Positions 1 through 12,190 of a DNA stretch of 64,000 bases are shown piece by piece; positions within the stretch are counted from its first letter, which is position 1; every line of letters starts with the position of its first letter. This DNA comes from Anisodus tanguticus. Taxonomy: Eukaryota > Streptophyta > Magnoliopsida > Solanales > Solanaceae. The notes beneath the pieces were generated by a model. The model made no database searches. It saw only the letters and a program-made list of their open reading frames with translations, and was not told the origin of the DNA. Location: positions 24,743,001-24,807,000 of the forward strand of contig CM067542.1 in the NCBI GenBank assembly GCA_034509755.1, read 5' to 3'. A program made the translations under genes and the position numbers.

Positions 1-818
1 AACGGGAACCTTATTAAGATCAAAGAATTAAGTATATTAGTTAACAACACCCAAGAAGATTCACCCTCAAAGTTAAAGTATTACATAAGGATTGTTGACC
101 GGTCCAAGGATCGTTGTGGACCATCTCATTATCTTTGTAAGCTATTCTGGTCTGGGATATTTATGCCCAAATAACCCATCAGTTATGTCGTGACAGCTAA
201 GACTACCCATACAATCAAAGGTTGGCTGAAAGTTCATCTTAAAGTTATCCGAACCATTCTACAATCGCTCTCTTTATGATAAATAGTTGTTGGAGAAACC
301 AGTTCGAAAGAGGCTCTGGATGCTCAGGGTTAGCCACACCCCCATCCTAAGGAAGTCAATTACAACTAAGGTTCATACCACCAGACACAGGTACTGAGTA
401 AATGTATGGACCTTAGAAGGAATTTGGGATAATCGTCTAAGGATCGATGATGAGTAAACGACATACTACCAGATCAATGAAGAGTAAACGACATACTACC
501 AGATCAATGAATAAGGGGTTATATACAAAAGGGGAGCAGGACTCTTATCGGATAACGAAAAAGGAAGGGACATAAAGTAATGGTATCAGATTTGATGTAG
601 TAAGTTATGAGAAAATGTTTGGGTTAATGCAAAGATATTATAAGAGACTTAATTGCTGGAGCAAGATACAACTTGACAAAAAATAGGAAGATTTCATCTT
701 AAATGTTCATGATCATAATACCGCCAGGCAGTGTATATTCCTAGCCATGGATGTCTATTGAATATTCACTTCAAAATACTCTACTAGACACAACTTGCAG
801 ACTGCCTAGGACATACTT
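1..818 (-). other. Internal leader of a gypsy-type element
   Basis: No coding frame longer than about 60 codons or recognisable protein domain is visible here. Its right end carries the run seen next to every primer-binding site in this window (CTACTAGACAC...CTTG.AGACT...CTAGGA, about 781-812), so I read it as the untranslated leader of a minus-strand LTR retrotransposon whose body continues off the left edge. A short duplication (two copies of GAGTAAACGACATACTACC, near 452-501) is the only other structure. Confidence 0.45.
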
Positions 819-830
819 GCTCTGATACCA
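819..830 (-). other. Primer-binding site (initiator tRNA-Met type)
   Basis: The minus strand reads TGGTATCAGAGC, the plant retrotransposon primer-binding site complementary to initiator methionine tRNA. It lies four bases from the end of the adjoining LTR, which is the usual spacing. It shows that the LTR at 835-2994 is a 5' LTR of an element transcribed leftward. Confidence 0.8.
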
Positions 831-834
831 CATC

Positions 835-2994
835 TGTCACACCCTAACCTTGGGGGAGTGTGGCCAGCACCCGGTGCCTAAACGGCCTGAGCATGCCGCC
901 TGTGTATCATAACCTGAACATATAACCGTCTGGGATGACAAGGCCTTAGAATGATAATCATAAAAGAAATTTAAGTAGGACGACCTGTAACAATAGACAG
1001 CTAACCAACATATATATAACAAGGTCGGCAAAGCCACGGTCAACAATAACAGAAGGTCGGCAAGGCCAGGGCAAGTGTACCAACATACTAACAAGGGGAC
1101 GACAAGACCGTACAAAATAACTATACATCGAACACTAGTATACAAACCTCTAGGAGTAATACAAAATATCATCTGGTCAGGACAGGGTTGCGCCATACCA
1201 AAAATAGATATAAACATATACAGTATAGCCTACCACTCTCTATACAACATATCCAGAGGTAGAGGTGTGCGACAACCAACTATTAAACCAGGCACCCTAC
1301 TGTGGAGGTGCGTCTGTCATCAATCTGCACCTACGGGCATGAAACACAGTGCCCCAGCAAAGGGATGTCAGTATGAAAGAATGTACTGAATATGTAAGGC
1401 ATATAAAACATGTATATAAGAATGTAATACAAGTGAAAGGGTACATAAGTCAACCTGAAACTCTGAATTGTCACTGAGGGCGTACAATAGACCGACTAAT
1501 AATCATATGTATAATAGGAAAATTGGGCCATTCTATGGTGCCATATAATATCATATCAAGCCTCTTTGTGGGGTGATTCATCATAACGTACCCAACTGTA
1601 GTGGTATGCACATATAAGTGACGTACCCAGCTGACTATACCACTTCTCAATAGAAAATAGATACATATAAATGTTTACTGTAAAAAGGACCTCAAAGGAC
1701 ATCATAAAACATGGTCGGAGTGACTGAAGGTCGGTATCCTCTAACTATCCTTATGTAACTACGTATGTTAGCTTTTCTCAATCAACAAGAAATATATATA
1801 TATAGAGAGTGCAGAGAATACTCCCGACAAGTGGCAAACAAGATTCATATACTCTAATTGAATGGAAAGACATGGCAACTCAAGTTATCAACAATATGAT
1901 CATTTTAAAAACCATTTCGTTTCATTTTCGTTCTACACAAGATCATGCCGAAAGAAGGAATAAGCCCTACATACCTTGTCGACTAAGCTATATGGATCCC
2001 ACAAGTCCTCGAATACTCTACGAACGATTATCTATAATGAACGAATGATTTGTATCCACGACAAATCTATACCTCATAAGAAAACTCACTTAGATATTTC
2101 ATCGAACACTTAGCGTGCATAGAATTCATATCATCTTCTTTATGAAACTTATTTATAAACCAACACAACTCATTCCTTCTAATCCTTATCCTCCATAACA
2201 TCATCAATACCCCAGCAAATTCATATGACACTCATAACCCTATACAAGCATCTTAACAATACAATAAATAAGATTCAACAATTCGATAATTGCTAAGCAA
2301 TTTCATAGGAAGATCACTCTCCATGACTTGTATAAGCTAAATAACAAAAAAAAGAAGATGAAAGTTACCTCAAGCCATAAGAATCACTCTAAATTCGAGA
2401 TTAATTCACTTCAAAGGATCCTCCAAATTCAGCACAACTTGGAGAAGAATGATCTAACGATAACCACATGATTTTTTTATGTTGAATTCATTTAGTTTGC
2501 CTTTCATTTTGGCCTAAAATCATATGAGAATTTGTAGGACGATTTTGGGAGATAATTAGGATTGAGAAATGTATAAAAATGACATAGAGGTCGAACGGGG
2601 CCTATTTGTAGAATATTAGAAAAGTCGGCACCGACCTACCCTGAAGGCAGGTCCTACGACTCGCAGGAATTTCTTGCGTCTCACATGCTATGTCGCAGGG
2701 CTTTCCCTTTGGCACCCAATTCTCTGTCAAGTCGTACAACCCTTCTGCATCTCGTAGACACTTCCTATGAATCGCAGGTCATGCTTTGCGATTTACAAAG
2801 TGCCTCGGACATTGGCATCTTGTTGAACTTTCATCAAAACTAACATCTGTTGATCTGATTAGTATTAAACCTTCCAAAAACTTAATCAACACTTTAGTAA
2901 ACCCTTATTAATCCCTTGAAAGTATCTTACCATCTCCGAGCTTATGTCAGCTAATAATATGATAACAATGATGCAAAAAATACGAGGTGTAACA
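835..2994 (-). mobile_element. Gypsy-type 5' LTR
   Basis: On the minus strand the segment begins TGTTACACCTCG and ends GGGTGTGACA, giving TG...CA termini, and abuts a primer-binding site on its low side. Within it are two GGTCGGCAAGGCC motifs (about 1020-1070), the GGTC(G/A)GGACAGGG block near 1174, the GC stem-loop block at 1334-1403 and the TCGGAGTGACTGAAGGTCG block near 1714. Its U3 side contains repeated GACTCGCAGG-like words (2640-2780). The small frames inside are chance ORFs. I infer a leftward gypsy copy whose body lies off the window. Confidence 0.7.
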
Positions 2995-3739
2995 CAACCA
3001 AAGCTATATTAAAGGGTAGGTCTCAATTGATTTAACCAAAACAAGCATCTAACTATGAGATATAAGCAAGATACAATTGATAATAAAACTAAAGGTAAAC
3101 TTAGATTGGTTACCAAACCTCCAATAGATTTAATCATAGGTACCTATGCTATAAGATTGATTCTACAAGTGAGCAATCTCATGTTTGAATCATGGACATG
3201 GTTCTTCAAGCAACCAAGGAATTACACTCTATAAACTATGAACTAATCTAAGGCTATGAACTCAACTAGAAACTATGATATGATTATCATCCAAATTCAA
3301 GCTAAGCATCTAAGCCTTGAGAAACACTATATATAGTGTAAGGCTTTTATTACAAACTAGGCCCAAAAGTGACATAACCTCAAATTGCAAAACTGGCCAA
3401 AATAGGCTTCCTTTGAATATCTGTTACACTGCAACTCACATAAGGTGCCGCATGACACTCTTATGACTCGCAAGATATTTCTCAAATTGTGCCATCTTTG
3501 TTATCGCCCTCATCTTCCCTCCAAGTGATCATCCAAAGATTGTATGGTCTCTTATGTGGATCCTCAAGGGTCTCCAATCCTTTCTTTGCATTAACATGGC
3601 TTGTAAAGCTTGGAGTTCAGTGACTTGTCCTCGGGTGAAGGCTTTTGAGGGATTTGTGCTCCTAAATGTCGTATCATCCTCCCCTTCTTGAAACGATTCA
3701 TCCTGGAATCCAAACTTTGCAAAACCTAGGGAAAGATAT
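2995..3739 (-). mobile_element. 3' portion of an older gypsy element (outer copy)
   Basis: No gene is seen. The segment lies on one side of the gypsy insertion at 3740-10990, whose target duplication GATAT ends at 3739, so it continues the element whose gag and integrase lie at 10991-13405. Near 3676-3710 a pyrimidine run followed by a GATTCATCCT-like word resembles the PPT-side sequence (CCTCCCC...ATTCGTCCTC) beside other LTRs in this window. Assignment to the outer copy is inference. Confidence 0.4.
3735..3739. repeat. Left target-site duplication GATAT
   Basis: GATAT directly precedes the LTR start at 3740 and the same five bases follow the other end of the element at 10991-10995. Five-base duplications are typical of Ty3/gypsy insertions. 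Confidence 0.7.
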
Positions 3740-5988
3740 TGTCATACCCCAAACTAGGTTGTATGGCTGGCACTGATGTCGTACTAGCCCAAGTGTACCA
3801 TAATGAAGCACAATACTTGAATGTATGGAAACTGGGGCCAACAGGGCCATAACAATCATGATAAGTATGGTGGTATAACTAACATACATAAAGGGCTGAT
3901 AAGGCCACAATCTGGAAACACAATATGTCATTTAAATTACTCAACAACAAGGGTGCACAAACCCAAAATAGATATATACATACATATATAAGAGTGGCAA
4001 GTTCATCGTACAGATCGACAAACTAACATCTAGGCCGGAAAGGCCGTACAATATGTCTAGATAGATACAATAGGTCTATAAGGATCTAAGAAAAGTATAA
4101 CTGTGAAATTGTCAGGACAGGGCCTTGACCTACCCATGATCTGTACATATACAAAAGACTCGGCTCACGACCTCTGACTTGGTAGCCTCGAAAGAAGTAA
4201 ATCTTACCAATCAAGGCCGAACTCACAAGCTCCTACTGTGGAGGCCTATCTGTATCTCTACTGAACCTCCAACATGAAATGCAGCGCCCCCGACAAAAGG
4301 GACGTTAGTATGAATGAAATGTATCGATATGTAAGGCATGAATAATAACATGAAAACATAAGCTATAAAACAAGGTATAAAAATAAACCTGATAAACTGA
4401 CAAATTGTATTCCACTCAAGGAAAACATGGAAACTTTGAAACCCTTACTGATCCTCAAGTACATATATAATTATCCATCGCCCACCGATTATAGCTCGGT
4501 GGTAATTATGTATATATAAATATCCATAACCCTACCAATTATAGCTTGGTGGTATTATTACATATAGGACAAGAAAGTACTCTCGGCAAGGGACAATCAT
4601 TTCATGAATAGATTACATTTCTAGAACATGTCCTTTGGAAGGAAACGTTACATACGACTCAGAATTAATGCTTTGGAGAAAGGATAGCCATTATATACCT
4701 TTGTCGATTCACTTAACGACAATGACAAAATCAGTCCACTCGACACCTTAATCTACAATAATAACAATAACATTAAACTAAGGAAGCTAATATAACAATA
4801 CGTTGAGCGGCAAGCTCACTTTACAACTAACTAAATGGTGTTTTCCCCCGCCCTCTCTCATTCTAAAGCTTACAACAACAACAACAATACACCTATATGC
4901 TTATCACCATAATTCAAACCCTTAAACACAACAAGAACATCCTCAAATACACTACAATAATCCAAATAGTCCAATCAATTCATAACAATAACAATAACTT
5001 GGAATCACGGCTTCCGATCGCCATCCCGTGAGTCCTTTGTTAGAAATACACTAGAATTGCTCATCTGAACTCATAGACAAATCTAGGATGAAACGCTTAC
5101 CTAAATAAGTGGAGAATTAGATCCTTAGCTTGCTCCCACCACAAGAAACATCACTTCTATATCAAGAAGAGCTCAAGGTGAAATTCTTCATGTTGAAGAT
5201 GAACTAAAATAGGAGGATTGATGAATTCTTACCTTAATTCTTTGAAGAAGGAGAAGAATATGAGCTAGAGAGAATTCTCCCTAAGCTGCTGCACCTATAA
5301 CGTCCAAGAAAATGAAGTTTTGCAAGATGAATACCTTTCACAAGGGTTGGTCATGTGTTTCTCCTAGAGATGAGCTTTTAAATGGTGAAGCACACTTGTT
5401 ATCTCTAATGATACAAGTTAGGCGGACACCACTCAAGCCAATTTGTATTGGAAAATTGATAAGAATGAATTTGTAGTGGACAGAGTTGTTTGGACGGTGG
5501 AAGAGGCAAGTTTTGTCTTTACTTGCTAGTAGAGAATTTACGAGAATATATATATATATATATATATAAGAACCTTATGCACCTACTTGCTTAATTCAAA
5601 TATATCACATGTTTGTCCTTGTCTTATTTAAACACGTGTCTCGTCCTCGTTTTATAATTAATACACGTGTTAAGTAGCCCAAGCAAGTAGGACGGGTAAG
5701 CAAGCAGCTCACTTTTATTTTTCCAAAATCCCATCTCTCTCACATAAGAACATTTATCAACCTGGTCACACATATATTGAAATAAAATATGGGACATTAC
5801 AAAATGGTACCACAAAACCGACTTTCTAGTGAATTTGTTTTCTTCAAATCGATTGACCTCATAAGCTTTTGGTACTCTCTTAATACTTGATAACAACCTT
5901 CATTAACCTCATAAGAGTATCATAACCTTTCCAGTTTACGTTATCTAGCTTACAATGACATCGATGTACAAAGTTACGGGGTGTAATA
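3740..5988 (-). mobile_element. 3' LTR of the 3740-10990 gypsy element
   Basis: About 2.25 kb, followed on its high side by a polypurine tract (minus strand CTTAAGGGGGAAGGA). About 4790-5988 is closely similar to 9770-10990, the surviving part of the partner LTR. It contains a GGCCGGAAAGGCC hairpin near 4033, the GC stem-loop block at 4270-4348, two copies of an ACCGATTATAGCTCGGTGGT-like hairpin unit (4480-4560), (AAC)n runs near 4870, a (TA)n tract at about 5546-5568 and G-box CACGTG words near 5634 and 5664 in the U3 part. Confidence 0.75.
5546..5568. repeat. (TA)n microsatellite
   Basis: A simple TA run of about 23 bases inside the U3 part of an LTR. The partner LTR has only a short interrupted TATATATA here (about 10547-10558), so the run expanded after insertion or was lost in the other copy. 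Confidence 0.8.
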
Positions 5989-6409
5989 TCCTTCCCCCTT
6001 AAGAATATTCGTCCTCAAATTTTGGGATAACATAGTTTAGGATTCCAACCCTTAGATTTTTCCAAATATTTCAGCAGAGTTTCCTCTATAAATAGGACTA
6101 GCAAAAACCTTCCCCGAAGCTAGAAAACATATTCAATGCCACACAGGGCCATACAATAGTATATAACATTAGACCATCCTCACATGACCATCTATACATT
6201 AGGAGATCAAAAATGTTAGCCATAACTCACCTTAACTATCAAGTCTCGTAGTATGGTCTGCATCTGCCATACCTATGCTATGATCACCACCTATACAAGG
6301 CATATTAGGTAAGTTTACTACTATATAGTGGGAATAAGGAAATCATATCGCACGAGTATCAATATAAACATGTTGTTTAAAATAAGTGAGGGTAACTAGA
6401 TTTCATTTC

Positions 6410-7770
6410 CTCCTCAGCATTCCATGTTATCTCTTCTACATTATTGTTTATCCACAATAGTTTAACGGAGGCTACAACTTCCGAACATGAAAGTCCAAAA
6501 TAGCAACCGGGACCTCTTCATAAGATAGGTCCTCTGTAATCTGAACATTCTCTACAGGAGTAATGCCAGAGGGATCTCTTATACATTTTCAGAGAATCGA
6601 TATATGAATCACAACATGGACTGCCTCCAACTCTGGAGGTAACTCAAGCTCATGCGCTACCTGGATGACTCTCCGAACAATCTTGTATGGTCTGATGTAT
6701 CTAGGTCTAAGCTTGCCCTTCTTGCCGAATCGCATAACACCCTTCATAGGCGACACCTTCAAGAACACCCAATCATCGATGTCAAACTCTAAATCTCAAC
6801 ACCGAACATCTAAGTAAGATTTCTGCCAACTCTAGGCAGTCAATAAATGCTCCTGGGTTAGTTTTACCTTCTCTACTATTTATTGTACAAAGTTGGGGCC
6901 TAGTAATTCAGCTTTCCCCACTTCAAACCAGGCGATCGGAGATCTACACTTATGTCCATACAAGGATTCATATGGAGCCATCTTGATGCTGGGATGATAG
7001 CTATTATTATAAGCAAACTCAATAAGAGGAAAATTATTGTCCCAACTACCTTGAAGTCTAACACACGGGCTCGTAACATGTCCTCGAGTATCTAGATAGT
7101 GCGTTCGGCATGTCCGTCTATCTGCAGATGGAAAGTTGTACTAAGGTTCACCTGAGTGCCCAAATCTTTCTAAAAGGATTTCCAGAAGTTAGCTATGCAC
7201 TGGGAACCTCTATCAGATATAATAGAAACCAGAACACCATGAAGTCAGACTACCTCTTTAATGTATGATTTGGCATAATCCTTCGCCGAATAAGTAATTC
7301 TGACAAGTAGAAAATGTGTCGACTTTGTAAGCCTATCAACGATGACCCAAATAGAGTCGAACTTCCGCTAGGAATGAGGAAAGACTTTAATGAAATCTAT
7401 ATTAATCATCTCCCATTTCCACATCGGAATCTCTATATTCTGAATTAAGCCCCCAGGCTACTGATGTTCAATCTTAACTTGTTGGAAATTTGGAAACTGG
7501 GCTATGAACTATGCAATATTTCTCTTCATGTTGTTCCACCAGTAGACCTGTTGAAGATCATGATACATCTTTGTTGAACCAAGGATGAATAGAATACCTG
7601 GACTGGTGGATCTCTGCCATAATACGCTCTCGAAGCCCTCCAATATTAGGTACACATAACCGGCCTCGGTATCTAAGAAACCCGTCTTCCGTAAGCTCTA
7701 ACATTGGCTTCTTCTGCAGAGGAATTCGTTCCTTCATTCTAACTAACTCACGATCATCAAACTACTTTGC
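6410..7770 (-). pseudogene. Gypsy integrase with chromodomain-like tail, decayed
   Basis: Conceptual translation of the minus strand in pieces gives the H2C2-side peptide RERIMAEIHQSRYSIHP near 7590-7640, integrase-like segments down to about 6900, and near 6410-6480 a peptide resembling the EE(A/I)TWxAEEEM chromodomain-type tail of plant gypsy elements. Stops and frame changes are frequent. Integrase would insert the cDNA copy into the chromosome; this copy cannot encode it. Neighbours are RNase H upstream and the polypurine tract and LTR downstream, the expected gypsy order. Confidence 0.65.
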
Positions 7771-7779
7771 TTTCACTTC

Positions 7780-8340
7780 TACTATCAAGGATGATTATGC
7801 GGTATTCTGAACCATAACAATTCTACCACTAGTATCATGTAAGCATATATTTAAACTGGCTAATCGACACAAATATTTGGTCATCTACAACTTGTTATCT
7901 TCAACATGGCTGAGACTACCCATGGACTTATGGCTCAAGACATCAACTACAACATTAGCCTTACCGGAATGGTATAGAATATCAATATCATAATCCTTCA
8001 ACACCTCAAGCCATTTTCTCTGCCTCAGGTTCAACTCCTTCTCCCGGAATATATACTACAAGATCTTATGGTCGGTAAACAAATCAACATAAACTTCATA
8101 TAGGTAACGACGCCATATCTTCAAGGCAAATACAACGACTGCTAACTCGAGATCATGGGTTGGATAGTTCAGCTCGTGCTTCATCTACTGTCTCAAAGCA
8201 TATGCAATAACTTTATCGTACTGCATTAGGACACAACTTAGGCCAACTATGGAGGCATCACAATAAACAACAAATCCTTCAGTTCCTTCTGGAAGTACCA
8301 AGACAGGTGCAGATGTCAGCCTATTCCTTAACTCTTGAAA
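7780..8340 (-). pseudogene. Gypsy RNase H domain, decayed
   Basis: The minus strand shows the motif YCDAS at about 8251-8268 (first catalytic Asp), then CVLMQ, THDLELA with the conserved Glu, and TDHK (third Asp) toward 8050. This is the standard RNase H order in Ty3/gypsy pol. Several in-frame stops interrupt it. The enzyme removes the RNA strand during reverse transcription. The copy is broken, but most signature residues remain readable. Confidence 0.75.
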
Positions 8341-8479
8341 ACTTCATTCACACGCATCTGATTGTTGGAACTTGGTTGTCAAGCCCAATAAACTACGTAC
8401 CTCGATAGGATTCGTGGGCCTCGGCCAATCCTTTACAACCTCAATCTTCTAATTATCCACTTTAATGCCTTCTACAGAA

Positions 8480-9171
8480 ACTATATGCCCTAGAAAAGCA
8501 ACTGAGTTCAACCAGAACTCATATTTAGAGAACTTGACATACAACTTATGATCCTGGAGCGTCTGTAATACCACTCACAAATGATCCGCATTATCTGCCT
8601 CCATACGCAAATAAATTAGAATATCATCAATTAATACAATTACAAAAACATCCAATAATGGCATGAAAACCTAATTCATTAAGTCCATAAAAGCCGCTGG
8701 TGCATAAGTAAGGTCAAAAGACATCACAAGAAACTCGAAATGTGGACATACCTAGTCCTGAAGGTTGTCTTGGGTATATCTATCTCCTTAACTCTTAATT
8801 AGAAATACTTAGATCTTAAATCAATCTTCAAAAAGTACATTGCACCCTGCAATTGATCAAATAGATCGTCGATCCTTTGGAAGTGGATATTTTTTCTTGA
8901 TAGTAACCTTATTCAGTTGTCGATAGTCAATGCACATTCTAAGAGAACCATCTTTCTTGCGAACAAACAATACTGGTGCACCCAATGGTGAAGTACTAGG
9001 CCTGATAAAGCCATTTTCTAATAAATCCCATAGCTGCTCAACTCCCTTAGCTAACAAGAGCCATTCTATAAGGAGAATAGATATTGGTTGAGTATCTAGA
9101 AGAACATCAATAGTAAACTCAATCTCCCTCTCATGAGGAATACCCAAAAGTTCCTCTACAAATTCATTCAC
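8480..9171 (-). pseudogene. Gypsy reverse transcriptase, decayed
   Basis: The open part (9171 to 8857) contains RKKDGSLRMCIDYRQLNKVT, the hallmark fingers/palm segment of plant gypsy reverse transcriptase, preceded by an SPLGAPVLFV motif. The catalytic aspartate pair is still present downstream as LIDDIL (Asp codons at 8633-8638). Between them the frame is broken by stops. RNase H follows directly and protease precedes it. Confidence 0.85.
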
Positions 9172-9251
9172 TGCAGGAGGATACTGAAGGGTCGGAGGCT
9201 CTATATCTGCATCTTGGAATCATACTAGGTGATAGATATAACCCTTGGAAA

Positions 9252-9683
9252 TCATCTTTTGTGTCTTAAGATATGAATAAACCTGCCCCTTGGAGACGCT
9301 AAATTACCCTTCCATTCTAGGGTCGGCTCACATGGGAAGCAAAACTTGACAGTCTTTGTTCGACAATTGACCTTAGCATAACATGAAGTCAACCAATCCA
9401 TACACATAATTACATCAAAATCAAGGGCATAAACAAAGACAAAGTAGTGATTATAAATTATAACCATACAATCCCGATAAACTTGTCTAGCTATAATTGT
9501 CTCATTAACCAGTGTAGCCACTTCATACGGCTTAGATAATAACTCTGGCTCTATTCCAAACTTACCTGCGATAATGGGAGTAAACAAAGACAAAGTGAAG
9601 CTTGGATCTATCAATGCATAGACATCATAAGTGAAAGTGGATAATATACTTGTGACAACATCTGGAGATGACTCTAAGTCCAT
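9252..9683 (-). pseudogene. Gypsy aspartic protease region
   Basis: A 143-codon open frame resembles the retropepsin region of plant gypsy elements: a hydrophobic strand, the active-site area ALIDPSFT, then an LxxFDVIxxMDWL motif (here ALDFDVIMCMDWL), which is characteristic of gypsy protease. The D-(S/T/P)-G triad is altered: Gly is replaced by Ser in DPS. The frame ends near 9252 where the protease-RT linker begins. Upstream, gag is absent and LTR sequence starts about 85 bases away, so this protease lost its normal 5' context. Confidence 0.75.
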
Positions 9684-9769
9684 TGACCGGATAGAGCATA
9701 TATGCGATTCTGATCACCGCCTCAACTAGATGATCCCCTTATTCCCCTGCATCTACCTTCTGATCACGC

Positions 9770-10990
9770 TAACGTTAAACTAAGAAATCTTGTATAACAA
9801 TACGTTGAGCGGCAACTTGATTTTGCAACTAACTAAATGGCGTTTCCCCCCGCTCTCTCTCTTTATAAAGCTTACAACAACAATAACAATACACCTACAT
9901 GCTTATCACCATATTTGCAGCCCTTCAACACAACAAGAACGTCCTCAAATAAACTACTACAATCCAATCCAATCAATTCATAACAACAACAATAACATGG
10001 ACTCACGACTTATATCGCCGTCCCATGAGTCCTTTGTCAAAAATACACTAGAATTGCTCATCTAAACTTATAGACGAAGCTTGGATGAAACTCTTACCTC
10101 AATAAGTGGATAATCAAATCCTTAGCCTGCTCCCACCATAAGAAACTTCACTTCTACATCAAGAAGAGATCAAGGTAAAATTCTTCAAGTTGATGATGAA
10201 CTAAAATAGAAGGATTGATGAGTTCTTACCTTAATTCTTTGAAGAATGAGAAGAAGATGAGCTAGAGAGAATTCTCCCTAAGTTGTTTCACCTAAAACAT
10301 TCAAGAAAATGAAGAGTTACAAGATGAATACCTTGCACAAGGGTTGGTCATGTGTTTCTCCTAGAGAGGAGCTCTTAAATAGTGAAATTCACTTATTATC
10401 ACTAATGATGCAAGTTAGGCGGACAGCACTCAAGCCAATTTGTGTTGGAGAATTGATAAGAATGAATTTGTAGTGGACAATGTAGCTTGGACGGTGGAAG
10501 AGGCAAGTTTTGTCTTTACTTGCTAGTAGAGAATTTACAAGAATATGTATATATACATAAGCACCTTATTCACCTACTTGCTTAATATAAGAATATTATG
10601 CACCTACTTGCTTAATTCAAACATATCACATGTTGGTCATTGTCTTATTTAAACACGTGTCTCGTCTTCATTTGATAATCAATGTACATTTTAAGTAGCT
10701 CAAGAAAGTAGGACAGGTAAGAAAGTAGCTCACTTTTATTTTTCCAAAATCCCATCTCTCACACTTGGTCACACATATATTGAAAGAAAATATGGGACAT
10801 AACAAAATGGTACCACAAAACTGACTTTTCGATGAACTTATTTTCTTTGATTCGTTTGACCTAGTAACCTTTCGATACTATCTTAGTAGGTGATAACAAC
10901 CTTCATTAACCTCATAAGGGTATCATATCCTTTCCATATTATGTTAAATATCTTACAACGACGTCGACGTACAGAGTTATAGGTGTAATA
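9770..10990 (-). mobile_element. 5' LTR remnant of the 3740-10990 gypsy element
   Basis: The segment matches the U3 half of the LTR at 4790-5988 almost throughout, starting with AACAATACGTTGAGCGGCAA and ending with the same GTGTAATA terminus. The inner half of the LTR, the primer-binding site and gag are deleted, with the junction near 9768. The open frames here are chance ORFs within LTR DNA. Confidence 0.75.
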
Positions 10991-10995
10991 GATAT
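10991..10995. repeat. Right target-site duplication GATAT
   Basis: GATAT directly follows the LTR terminus at 10990 and matches the five bases at 3735-3739 on the other side of the gypsy insertion. Confidence 0.7.
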
Positions 10996-11469
10996 ACAAA
11001 AAACATAGTCCTCATAAATAAGGGTTAACATAAAGGATAATAACCTCATTATCATGCCAGGATGCAAAAATTTGTGATATAACCATGTATCAATAAGCAC
11101 ATCGATTACAATTTCTACACAAGAGGCATCAAGAAGTTTATTCCAAATGTCATAATTTGAAGATACGGTAAAGAAACCAACGGATTCAACATAAGAAGTG
11201 TGAAATACTACATTGGTTCTAGAAGACATAAAGCATATTAGTTCCTTACTTATCAACATACAAGGAGCGAGTTTTAAAACAAAGACAATCCAATTCAAGA
11301 CCCCATTCGTCGCACTAGTCCTAATCAAAGATAGAGTTACTAGACAAAATAATATACTACCGGGTCCGAACGCTAGGATATTTCCCAAGTCATCATACAC
11401 ACATCCTCCATGTAAGCCCAAAATTAAATCAAATAATAGCAAGAGGAAATATTCACATTAGCAATCCAA

Positions 11470-11660
11470 AGCATTACTAACAAGCAATGAGGCTACATGA
11501 TAGGCATCACTACTTTGATGGCATGGTAGACAATTAGATGTTTTTGAGAATCCATCTACCACAACACAAAATGATATCATGGCTCCCTTGATTCGTGGAT
11601 GACCCAAAACAAAGTCTATAGAATTGTCCATCCAAGGACCAAAAGGTGGAGAGAGGGATG
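11470..11660 (-). pseudogene. Gypsy integrase core fragment
   Basis: Reading the minus strand from about 11645 gives an SIDFVLG segment (first catalytic Asp region), then PRIKGA and VVVDGFSKTS, closely resembling the integrase motif MDFVLGLPRT...VVVDRFSK of plant gypsy elements. The peptide decays after about 40 residues; the rest of the core and the second and third acidic residues cannot be followed. An overlapping 167-codon frame (11442 to 10939) has no recognisable motif and is probably chance. Confidence 0.6.
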
Positions 11661-11934
11661 TTCAAACCTTGGAGGCGAGGCTTTCTCTTTGTCATCTCCT
11701 CGGGAATAATATTATTATATGCCTGCAAAAGAGAATGTACAATACTAGGCAAAGAGATAGTAACTTGGTTAGTATCAAATAGAAGGTTTTTATCGATAAG
11801 GTACACCATGAAGTGCCCTTATCAACCCTTTTCAAGCAACCACTCAGTTTTGCAAGTGCATATATCTTGGATTTGCCCATTTTGAGCAATTAATGCCTCC
11901 CTCTCTTATTTCTCAATTTTCTCCCTTGAACTCT

Positions 11935-12190
11935 CTATCGGATATCTTTCGTGATTCTATAGTCCTCACTCACTTGATAGGGCGTAAATGGGATAAGGGT
12001 ATATTTCTGACCCTCAAATACGAATGAGCACTTATTGGTTCTCCCACTATGTTGCACATCCCTATCAAATTTCCAAGGTCTCCCAACAAACACATGACAT
12101 GCTTTCATAGGCCCAACATCACATACAACTTTATCTTGGTACTTGCATATGCTAAATGTGATGCTAACCCGCTTGGACACCTTCACTTCA
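11935..12190 (-). pseudogene. Gypsy protease-to-RT linker
   Basis: An 83-codon minus-strand frame contains KYQDKVVCDVGPMKACHVFV-type sequence followed by GRPWKFDRDV and FVFEGQKYTL.PFTPYQV.ED. This is the conserved segment C-terminal to the protease in plant gypsy polyproteins (typically LLGRPWQFDR...). No catalytic residues lie here. It ends just before the point where integrase sequence appears, which marks the reverse transcriptase/RNase H deletion. Confidence 0.7.

Larger units (their letters stand above)
3740..10990 (-). mobile_element. Ty3/gypsy retrotransposon, internally deleted, nested insertion
   Basis: A leftward element bounded by GATAT duplications. In minus-strand order it has a 5' LTR remnant (about 9770-10990), protease, reverse transcriptase, RNase H, integrase with a chromodomain-like tail, a polypurine tract at 5989-6003 and a full 3' LTR (3740-5988). 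Both outer ends carry the same unusual terminus, TATTACACC on the minus strand instead of TGTTACACC, which supports their pairing. Gag, the primer-binding site and the inner half of the 5' LTR are missing: protease runs almost directly into LTR sequence near 9768. Multiple stops make it non-autonomous. It split an older gypsy copy lying on both sides. Confidence 0.8.

Noticed and set aside
819..830. TGGTATCAGAGC strings as tRNA gene fragments
   Set aside because: They sit a few bases from LTR ends at 819, 23345, 31313, 34794 and 51081 and lack tRNA arms; they are primer-binding sites.
837..1217. 126-codon minus-strand frame with hydrophobic stretch
   Set aside because: It is inside the U5/R part of an LTR with hairpin motifs; the hydrophobicity comes from AT-rich sequence. 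No homologous frame is kept in related LTRs.
10939..11442. 167-codon minus-strand frame as a membrane protein
   Set aside because: It crosses the gypsy insertion boundary at 10990, which shows it is assembled by chance from two different elements.
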